64,000 nucleotides of DNA. Source: Panopea generosa (taxonomy: Eukaryota > Mollusca > Bivalvia > Adapedonta > Hiatellidae). Positions 13,101 to 25,100 of this stretch are shown piece after piece. Made by a program: the position numbers and the translations under genes. Numbering within the stretch: the first letter of the stretch is position 1; each line of letters opens with the position of its first letter. The notes beneath the pieces are model-generated. The model had not been told where the DNA came from. It ran no database searches and was given only the letters and a program-made list of their open reading frames with translations. The DNA is taken from NCBI GenBank assembly GCA_029582155.1, contig CM055901.1, positions 23,903,657 to 23,967,656 on the forward strand, in the 5' to 3' direction.

Positions 13101-16100
13101 TACAAAATGTCCAGGGTTTTCCATGTTCCTTAATTTTTGCTTTTTTTGTCACACTTTCAATGAAATCCCCTTTAAATTCTCCAATCTGCCTATAAAATTT
13201 TATTATATGGGGACAATTAGTAAGTGGGAAAATACTGTCTTTGGTAATTTTATAAATATTTCATATAATCTACAATAATTGGAACTGTATATATGTAAAA
13301 GTTCTACTGTAAAAAGCAAGCATGGTACTATATACATAGAGTAAATGGTAAAAAGTGGGGTAATATTATATAATGAGTTATTTAGTGCTTTTTGGGGGTT
13401 GTGTAAGGCAATCTAGACCAGAAGATGATAGAGTGCATGAGGCCATCTACATTAGAAGATGATAGAGTGCATGAGGCCATCTAGACCAGAAGATGATAGA
13501 GTGCATGAGGCCATCTAGACCAGAAGATGACAGAGTGCATGAGGCAATCTACACCAAAAGATTATAGAGTGCTAAGGCAATCTAGACCAGAAGATGATAG
13601 AGTGCATGAGGCCATCTAGACCAGAAGATGATAGAGTGCATGAGGCAATCTAGATCAGAAGATGATAGAGTGCATAAGGCAATCTAGATCAGAAGATGAT
13701 AGAGTGCATGAGGCATTCTACTCCAGAAGATGATAGAGTGCATGAGGCAATCTACACCAATATATGATAGAGTGCTAAGGCAATATAGACCAGAAGATGA
13801 TAGACTGCATGAGGCCATCTACATCAGAAGATGATAGAGTGCATGAGACAATCTACACCAGAAGATGATAGAGTGCATGAGGCAATCTACACCAAAAGAT
13901 GATAGAGTGCATGAGGCAATCTAGATCAGAAGATGATAGAGTGCATGAGGCAATCTACACCAAAAGATGATAGAGTGCATGAGGCAATATAGACCAGAAG
14001 ATGATAGAGTGCATGAGGCAATCTAGACCAGAAGATGATAGAGTGCATGAGGCAATCTACACAAGAAGTTGATAGAGTGCATGAGGCAATCTAGATCAGA
14101 AGATGGTAGAGTGCATGAGTCAATCTACACAAGAAGTTGATAGAGTGCATGAGGCAATCTAGATCAGAAGATGATAAAGTGCATGAGGCAATCTACACCA
14201 AAAGATGATAGAGTGCTAAGGCAATCTAGACCAGAAGATGATAGAGTGCATGAGGCCATTTAGACCAGAAGATGATAGAGTGCATGAGGCAATCTACACC
14301 AAAAGATGATAAAGTGCATGAGGCAATCTACACCAAAAGATGATAGAGTGCATGAGGCCATCTAGACCAGAAGATGATAGAGTGCATGAGGCAATTTAGA
14401 CCAGAAGATGATAGAGTGCATGAGGCAATCTAGATCAGAGGATGATAGAGTGCATGAGGCAATCTAGATTAGAAGATGATAGAGTGCATGAGGCAATCTA
14501 CACCAGAAGATGATAGACTGCATGAGGCAACCTAGATCAGAAGATGATAGAGTGCATGAGGCCATCTACATCAGAAGATGACAGAGTGAGTGCTAAGGCA
14601 ATCTTAACCAGAAGATGATAGAGTGCATGAGGCCATCTAGACCAGAAGATGATAGAGTGCATGATGCCATTTAGACCAGAAGATGATAGAGTACATGAGG
14701 CAATCTAGATCAGAGGATGATAGAGTGCATGAGGCAATCTAGATTAGAAGATGACAGAGTGCATGAGGCAATCTAGACCAGAAGATGATAGAGTGCATGA
14801 GGCAATCTAGACCAGAAGATAATAGAGTGCATGAGGCCATCTAGACCAGAAGATGATAGACTGCATGAGGCAATCTATATCAGAAGATGATAGAGTGCAT
14901 GAGGCAATCTAGATCAGAGGATGATAGAGTGCATGAGGCAATCTAGATAAGAAGATGATAAGAGTGCATGAGGCAATCTACACCAGAAGATGATAGACTG
15001 CATGAGGCAACCTATATCAGAAGATGATAGAGTGCATGAGGCCATCTACATCAGAAGATGACAGAGTGAGTGCTAAGGCAATCTTAACCAGAAGATGATA
15101 GAGTGCATGAGGCCATCTAGACCAGAAGATGATAGAGTGCATGATGCCATTTAGACCAGAAGATGATAGAGTACATGAGGCAATCTAGATCAGAGGATGA
15201 TAGAGTGCATGAGGCAATCTAGATTAGAAGATGACAGAGTGCATGAGGCAATCTAGACCAGAAGATGATAGAGTGCATGAGGCAATCAAGACCAGAAGAT
15301 GACAGAGTGCATGAGGCAATCTAGACCAGAAGATGATAGACTGCATGAGGCAATCTATATCAGAAGATGATAGAGTGCATGAGGCAATCTAGATCAGAGG
15401 ATGATAGAGTGCATGAGGCAATCTAGATAAGAAGATGATAAGAGTGCATGAGGCAATCTGGACCAGAAGATGATCAGAATATGATAAGAGTGCATGAGGC
15501 AATCTAGACCAGAAGATGATCAGAAGATGGTAGAGTGCATGAGGCAATCTAGACCAGAAGACGATCAGAGGATGATAGAGTGCATGAGGCCATCTAGACT
15601 AGAAGATGATAGAGTGCATGAGGCAATCTAGATCAGAGGATGATAAGAGTGCATGAGGCAATCTGGACCAGAAGATGATCAGAAGATGATAGAGTGCATG
15701 AGGCAATCTGGACTAGAAGATGACAGAGTGCATGAGGCAACCTAGATCAGAAGATGATCAGAAGATGATAGAGTGCATGAGGCAATCTGGACAACAAATA
15801 AAACCATGTTTCAGTGTGTACATTATACTGGTGATGTAGAATACAACAAAACAGAAATATTGCACATAATAATCAACACTAGTCTGCAGTAGAAACAGGG
15901 TCAGTTTCACCATATATAACAGTTACTGGAAGAAATTTAAGTTTTGATTTCATCTAAATTAGAGACTATAATGTCAGACAGTGCAACTTAATCTGTCAAA
16001 CTTTGATGCAATCAAACTAAGTGCATCATAACAAAACATGATCCCACCACACCACTCCAAGTACAACTAGATCTATCAGCTGCCTGATTTTACTGAAAAT

Positions 16101-19100
16101 GATCCATCAGCTATTGGAGAGATGGACAGTACAGGTTATACACAACATCCAGTTTTATTATTGGAGGATACCATCATATCATACACACATATATATGTGT
16201 ATATGACTTAAGTGGGAAGCGGTTGCACCCAATATCACTGCTTTATTAAGAAACACTTAAAAAAAAAAGAAAAAAATTGTGTGGCTGACATACATTCACA
16301 TGATAATTGGTTCGAAACAGCTCTTGCTTAATTAAACTGGGTTGCCTGTATTATAATGCTTACACAAAACTTTTATATTCTAGCAATAAATAATTAATTG
16401 TTTCCATTGAAGGAGAATATTTAATAGCTTCCATTAATATTCCCCATTATTATTTTTATAACAGTGGTCAACAACTAACTGTACCGACAGGACAATTACT
16501 TCACAAGTGTGTTGAATTAGAGATTCATGTATATACCATTGTCAAGGTAATGAATAGAGCTACTAATGTGCATCAATATCAATATGTACTTTGCACGGGA
16601 TGATCGCAATCATGCTGTAGTCTAATACATACTGTTTCTGATCAAACAATCATCGTAATTACACTCCAACTTGAGGCTGATCTGAGTGTTTGCACTTTAA
16701 TTAAATTTGTTTTTTTTTTATAAATCCTGGAAATTGTGTTTGCAGATTGATTGACTGAATATTTAGTGTCATTTTTATGCCACCGAGGGCTAACAAACAA
16801 TCAGTTAACCTAACCACTGTTTCCTGGGATCCTGAAAGGTTAACCAGTACTAAAGTATGCCCAATCTCGGCATGTAACTGATAACTTTCCCACTTGAATC
16901 AGCGGTGAGAGATGAACGATAATGAGACACAATATCTTATATCAGTCATCACAGAGACAGTGCCAGACAGAGATTCAAACTCATGACACCTTGATTGATA
17001 GTCAGATAAGTTACCAACTGAGCTAATCGGGCACGGCTGGAAATTGTATTTGAGTCAAGCATGAAAATTTTTTTATATAACGTCTGGGTCAGTATATAAA
17101 CACAATTTATGTGATTGGATAACAACTGAGCTTGTAATTTGTGTGTGGGGTGCTGGAGTTGTGGGGGGAGGAGGAAAATATTTTGAGTTGAATATGATTT
17201 TACATATAAATCATTAAGTGTTATTTTGGATAAATTTATTAAAAAGTTTCATTTTTCAACAAACCTGACTGGATATTTCACAACTAGGAGCCATTACAGA
17301 AACATGGATTACAGATTTTGTGTTAACAGACCAAATTACAAACATTCTGCAGTGTATAATATATCTACCATTTGAAACATCTGTCCCCCTAGTACATAAT
17401 AGACTATATAAAATGTAAACTAAAATTGCACTTGCCCAGCATGCATGTTTCAGCCAAAAAAGATTTTACTAAAGCCAAAAAGCCTTTGGCTGAAACATGC
17501 ATGCTGAGCAACAATTGGAAAGCATCAGGCATAACTGGTAATATAATAACACAAAAAAGTAGTGCCTATTAGTTATTGTGAATATAATTATACTGGAAAC
17601 TGCTACATTTCTCCAATCAAGTCACAAAGAATCATTGTATCTCTAAATTGTGTCAGTCGTAAGTGGCAACAGAAAGCATTTTAAATGCAGAATTTGCTGC
17701 TATTTGACATTTCTGCAGATATCAGGACCGAATCTATTCCGAGTAATTAATTATGTATAAGTGATGCTCTTTTTAACTTTGGTCAATACGTTAATCTGTT
17801 GTTGTTTTCTTTGCGAAATGAAAGAACAAAATTTCCCAATACTCAGTTTAAAATGGGGAATAGCGCTCATGTTTTTTTTAAAGATGTTTCATTATCAACA
17901 AGACTGAAAATAATTAAATAAACAAGTATTAAACACACTGCAGTCTGAACTTATATCACAGTCCAATACGCTCACAAATTTAAAATTGACCTTTTCAACC
18001 AGACTGATGACAAAATCTCATTGTAACAATTTAGGAAATGATTGAAAAATCTTAATTTTTTTTTTAAAAAATGTGACCTTGTCTTAATTTGTTCAATAAT
18101 TATACCTAATTAATCCAGACTAAGATGTTGATAATCACTTGTGATTATACACAACACTGCATCATTAACAATGGTTCGTCTTGTTTTGTCATGTTTTTCG
18201 CAAAGCCAATATTATTTACATTCTACCAGATAAATGCCAATCAGAAGCTAGATATAAAATTTTCGCTAGGCGACTTTCTTTGTAGAGAAGCAAATAGCAT
18301 TAAAGATGGCCGACCAGGAATTGCATTTGTTTCAAAACAATAGTATTTTTGTCCAAATTATCTGTATATATGAAATAAATAAATAAATGCAGAATAGAAA
18401 CAATGCAAGTAATCAGTTAAAGATAAGTTATGCTATATATTAAAAGAAACAGAAAGACGTTTGCATAAAGTTCCATAGATGACATCTCATTCCGCATACA
18501 GACTTTCCATAGCCACATTGTTTATAATGCAGTTCCATCTACAATGTGGTTCAATTCTTTGGTTCCCGGGAACCGCATTATATCAGGATCTGAGTGAACA
18601 AGTAAGACATAGACACATGAACAAAACATCTCAAATATCTATTTCTCACACAACAGACATTGAAACACAATCTTATGCTTGTAGAATATTCCTATCTTGA
18701 CCTCTCTACTGATCTCTAAACGCTGGGCCCAATTGGCTCTGTTGGTTACTCATCTGACTATGAATCCAGGGGTCATGAGTTCAAATCCCCGCTGGCAACA
18801 GTTTCCGTGATGATTGAAATACCAAACTGTCTCATTATCATATGTCTCTCACCACTGATTCAAGTGGCAAAGTTATCAGTTACTTGCAGAGATGGGGTGT
18901 GTTCGAGTAATGGTTAACCTTTCAGATCCCAGGAAACAGTGGTTAGGTTAACTGATCATCTGTTAGCTCTCGATGGAATAAAAATGACGCTAAATATTTA
19001 ATTATGATCTCAAAACAGATAAAAAAATGCAACTACCGTTTAAATACGTTAATATAATAAATTGTGAATTTCAAAATTTTACAGGTGGGCATAATTATAT

Positions 19101-22100
19101 ACCCTTCCAGTGACAGCTCAAACTTGCAGAGTAAAATTAAAGCCTTATTTCTTTTACATGGTTTTTGAGTCATTATCATATAAGCATCACATTGTTGATA
19201 TTTGGGGTTTATTGGGTTTGGAGAACATTTATTTTACAAGGGTGTGTTCAGTTCTGTTAAACGTTTGCTAACGTTAGCTCACATTTTCCTGGACACCGGA
19301 TTAACCTCAAATTAGCCCACAGTATGCAACAGTTTTAGGGAATCAGGCATTATATGTGTTTGCTGTTTAATGGTGCTGAACGCTGCCCAGATATAGTTCT
19401 TGCGGATTTTTCCACCATATTTAGTGTGAAGAATGAAATGAAAGATGAATACACATAAAAATGTTTTTAAGCAGTAACATTTTGTTGTGGTATAGTTCAC
19501 CAGTTGCTTACAATGAGATCTAACCCCAAGGATGCCAAATGAGAAAAGATTGGGGCAAAAGATGATTTTACGTTCTGCGGCAATTGCTTTTCCTGCCTCA
19601 TATATGTTAAAAAACAGCAACTAACATGTAAATAACAGGTAACACCCAGGTCCAGAGGTAGAGCATTGGACCTAAGATCAGATGGTGCTGTGTCTGACCC
19701 CTAGTGGCAGTCATTGTTGTGTCCTTGAGCAAGACACTTTTTGCATATGCTTAGTACTAGTTTATTAAACAAGATTAGTATAAGTTGTAAGAACCTTTTG
19801 TGCATCCAATGTAAAATAAATAGGATTAAAATGACACGTAAATTACAGAATTGAGACAATAAATTAGCGATTGTAAAGCAATTTGATTTAAATGTTATGT
19901 CAGAGGATTTCCAATACTCCTGGTTTTTTTTATATTTCTTCAGCATCTACCATTCTGTTACCAAAGGATGGCCTTCTTAAATCATATAAAACTACATCAC
20001 TTATTCCTGGCTATAATCTATTTTTTATAATTGTTTATCACTTGTTCAGTTTGTCATACAGCAGATCTTTCATAAATTATATAGCTAGGTCATAAATTAA
20101 CACTTACTTTTATAATTTCTACCATTTCATTCTTTTCTATGGTTCCATTTCCATCGATGTCGTACATGGCAAAGGCCCAGTTTAGTTTTTGTGAAGGGTT
20201 TCCTCCAGAAGTGATATTTATAGCTAGAAGAAATTCCTTGAAGTCTATTTTACCACTATTGTCTTTGTCAAATGAACGGAACACATGCTCACAAAACTGG
20301 TCCGGATTTCCCGCCGGAAAGAATGTAGAGTATACTTCTAAAAACTTGGTCTTGGATAGAAGTCCATCTGGACAATCCCTCTGTAAAAAAATAAAATAAA
20401 GCAACATTTTTTTTTATTTTATTCGCATAGTAACATTGTTGTTAATTTTAGCATTAATATTATGTGCAATATAAGAACGAAGTAAATATATAAATGAAGT
20501 ATTATTGTATAATCAAATGCAGATGCTAGTCACAGCCAATGACAATGGAGTATCACTGGTTTTTGAAAACACCATGAGGTATTATTGTTATATATTATCA
20601 TATAAGTTTTATCAAAATTCACTCACTTATGGACCAACCAAGATGAGAGGTTATATTTCTGATGACTAAAGGGTACTCCATCTTTAACAGTAAATGCTGA
20701 CTGGCTTTTGAACTTGTCTGAGGTCTTATATGATTATATACAACATGTCCAAGCTGCGATAGAAGCCAATCAAAACTAAAACTTTTATTCAATAAACAAT
20801 TAAAAAAAAACAACTCAGCATATAACAGCAAAAACTGACTTATTAACTTGTCATCAGTCTTATAAATACTTACAAAGTCTGATTAAATACAAAAAAAAAA
20901 TAAATTCTATAAAATGTTGATAAACAAGACAACATGTGTTGTTTTTTTAGGTTATAAGGGCACATAACTCTGCCTGTAAGGTAAAAATTGACTGTTTTTT
21001 TAATTGACCCTAATTGACCCTACATCTTATGACTATTATGGGGTATAGTAGAAAAGTTACTGCACTGGCTTTGAAGTTAACTTATTTTTTAAACTTGTGC
21101 TTTATCATGGAGATAGCAACAAAACACATTTTTTAATAAACTTTGATTATATTTTGGCTTTTGGGTACCATAGAAACAAGTTGTATAACACCTCATTTTT
21201 ATTGCCATGGAGCAATTGCATAAACTGTACTTTTAAAAAGTAATCAAAATACTTGAGATAGATCCAAGTATCATACAAAAGATTTTACAGCAAAATCTCA
21301 GTCATCTCGAACAATGTCGACTTAACGTCTGAATGAAATTATGACTTAATATGTTAAAAATAATGACATATTTAATAATTTTATTTTGAAAAATTAAATG
21401 AAAAAAATTTGATCCGAAAGATAAAATGGGGGATTACTAAATTTTGGACGACTTGGACAGAAACCTTGAACTTCATGTTGACTGTGGAAAAATTGAATAA
21501 GTATTCCATATCAATTGTGTTTGAGTGGCACATTGTAGAGATTGACACGTGGAGATAGTGGAAGAATGGAAGAACATCAATAGTTGATATATTGTTATTC
21601 CAGTAATCGGAAATATCATTAAGTAAACTGATCATCAGAGGTGATTAAACAAAATATGTGATATTGTCTGAATTAGCCATGGGACTGTGTGTAGGATAAT
21701 TACAGAAATCTTCATAAGAAGAAGGTGGGTGCAAGGTGGATTCCCCAGCTGTTTAAAATAATGAAAAAGACAAAAGACTGACACTTCCAATGAGAGAGTG
21801 ATTTTTGCATCATTTTATATCAAAGTGCTCCATGTATTTAAACACATTGAATGTTTACTCATTATATTTATTATTTAAAGACATCACTATACAGATAAAA
21901 TAATAAACTTTCTTATAACTTAACTTTCATTTTAGTACTTTGAGTATTTTAAAAGATACATGCCTAATACAGAAATGTTTTTACTATACCTTTTGCAGAA
22001 GAATAATAACAAGTGAATGGTGATAAAGATGAATAACAAGTAACCTGTGATGAAAATGAATAACAAGTGACCAATGATAAAGATGAATAACAAGTAACCT

Positions 22101-25100
22101 GTGATGAAAATGAATAACAAGTGACTGATGATGAATATGTATAACAAGTGACCAATGATAACGATGAATAACAAGTGACCAGTGATGAAAATGAATAACA
22201 AGTAACCAGTGATGAAGGTGAATAACAAGTAACCATTGATGAAGATGAATAACAAGTGACCAATGATAAAGATGAATAACAAGTGACTGATGATAAAAAT
22301 GAATAACAAGCGACCATTGATAAAGATGAAAAACAAGTGACCAATGATAAAGATGAATAACAAGCAACCAGTGATGAAGATGATAACAAGTGACTGGTAA
22401 TGAAAATTAATAACAAGTGACCAACGATAACGATGAATAACATGTGACCAATGATGAAGCAATTGCGAAGCAATACAGTATCTGTAAATTTATAGATCTT
22501 TTCTCCCCTATCAATATATGTTTTTTTTTTTCTTTTTTCTGTTGTTCTACTGAAAAAGGTTTATTGTTTCACAAGTTGAGGATGCAGTGTAAAGTGGATA
22601 CAGTGGCACTTAACTGGTTTTGAAATAAATACTCATTACCTAAAACATCTTTATAGCTAACACATATTTCATTAAACTTTGTTAAACATCTTTTTGTATT
22701 TGGACAAGTGCTTAAAAGTTCTAAACAATAATTTAAGTCTATTTCTACATGCTGTCTGTTTTCATATATTCTTAAATTATAAAATATGGCCGGGAGCCAA
22801 TTAGCTCAGTTGGTAACACGTCTGACTATCAATCCCGGGGTCGTGAGTTTGAATTCCCGCCCGCCAACAGTCTCCATGTTGATTGATATACGACATCGTA
22901 TCTCATTATCATTTCATTGCTGATTCAAGTGGGAAAGTTATCAGTTACTTGCGGAGATGGGGCGTGCTCGAGTACTGGTTAACATTTCAGGATCCCAGGA
23001 AACAGTGGTTAGGTTAACTGATCATCTGTTAGCCCTCGATGACATAAAAATGATGCTAAATATTCAATCAATTCAATCAATTATAAAATATGGTATAGAT
23101 TTCCAATATCATCTGTTAATCAGCCTGGGAATGCATGTCGCCAATACTGAAAATGAAGAGTTCTTCCTTTAACGTGAAATTGTTATTCTTACATTTAATC
23201 CAATATGACATTTCTAAAATACCTTAAGGATGTTGGCTTTGGATTTTTAAAAAATCAGTTAAAAACCATATAAATTATTCATACATGTGAACCTTTTTGG
23301 AAAGCAAAGAGGGAGATTGGGTTTTTGAAATGAGGGAGATTGGATGCAAATGAGGGAGATTTTTTTTTCGCGCCATAAAATTTGAAAATATTGTCATTTT
23401 GGTACAATTTTACATAATTTCTTAATAATTCAAGTATATTAAACCATTCATAACAACAACTTCTCTAATACCACAAATAAGATTTCTGAATGAATATGAA
23501 AGTGGTGAAAGTAGCATTCTATTTTTATTTTGTTTAAAAGTGATTTTGTCGGTGAGTAGAAACTTTTATATGAAGTGCTTATGTAGGATTTTTGGCTGTC
23601 TAATAAGAAAAACACAGCAAATACCGGAAAATAGCCCGATTTTTAAACCGAGATTAGAAAGTCACGCATGCGCACCTCGATACCTTATACAAGAAAATGG
23701 CGAACGACTCGCGATGAATAAATTCCTTGGAGATTCAACAAGAATTTTGTTGTGCTATAACTTATTGCCAAGGAACATTTAATGGCTAGATTGCAAATGA
23801 TTTAATAATAATAATTGCGTTGATATGTAGAAAGAATAAATACTGTAACTATTTCAGAAACGATTTTATGTCATTTCTATTTCACAGTTTTTCAGATTGT
23901 TTATTTTTGGTCTTGTGACACAGTTGTGCTTCAAATTTCAAGTCGCACTTTTCTAAAAGTTTGGATGTGTTAAAGATCATCTTTGGTATACAGTTTTAAA
24001 TATAGATTTTCTTTATAGTTGAAAACCGATAAGACTATGAGATATATGCCAATTAGTCATGCTGTGTCGAATTCGATTGTAACACCTCTCATGTGTAATC
24101 ACATTGAAAGATTCTGATATCATCTGCAATCTGATTGGCTTACAACTGATAAAGGCAGAGCTTATGTATCTTAGTCATATTTAGGACAATGATTGACATT
24201 CGCAGAATCAATTAGTTTGTTTTTACAACAAATTGCAGGGGGAGTAAAAATATAAAACACAGAATATTGTGATTGTGGGAGATTTTGACTCAAATCCAGG
24301 AGTCGTGGGTTTTCTCTTTGATTCCGGGAGTCTCCCAAACAATGTGGGAGAGTTCACATGTCTGATTATTATCTAAGATGAAACTCCCTTACTGGGCAAA
24401 AAGGTTACATATACTACTGGAACAAAATTCTTTAACACTTTACTTCATATAGACGCCTTTGGACACCTCTAATATTGAAAGCATTAATTCATCACATATC
24501 AGCAATGGGTGAATTATGTTTATATTAACTGAAAGAGTGGAAAACAGTGCAGGAAGTGTTCAGATTGCTCATTATGAGCAATCTGAACTCTTCCTGCACT
24601 GTTTTCAAAGGCCTTCTGTCAATGGTGCGGGAATACATGTATCTATGGAGTAAAGGGTTAAATTGGAATTTTCAGTTTCCCATACCATTTATCTTATTAA
24701 AAAATGTCCCCAATACATCCTAGTCCCTTGATTTTTCAAAAGTCAAAGCTCACTCATAGGGATTTGCTTTGAGCAGACAATGCTTTAGATTTCAAATTAA
24801 AGTTGTTATCATACACATAATAGATACAAAAATGTTCTTTTTTCCCCATAATATTCATAATATTCCAATGCAAAATAAGTCTGTCTCCTTACAGGACTCA
24901 TATACATTCAGCACCTTGTTTTCAGTTCTTTATTCACTTGCTAATGGAAGAATAATTCATATCATATATGAATGAGTTCGGCATATTGGTTATTGAGAGA
25001 ACACTTTTGAAACATCACAATTTCAACATTTTTGGGCTCCTTTGTGGAAATTCAATTCTTCTTACTGAACTAAATCTAATTTGCTAATACTAGACAGTGC

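Noticed and set aside
13405-15793. CRISPR-like regular array
   Set aside because: Units are contiguous 34-bp tandem copies without unique spacers, and the genome is eukaryotic.
21932-22473. Minus frames of 127-176 codons resembling hydrophobic membrane proteins
   Set aside because: They are generated by the 27-bp array, and three registers are open together.
22790-22870. Possible tRNA gene at the head of SINE A
   Set aside because: No intact anticodon or acceptor stems; the same head recurs seven times attached to the same body.
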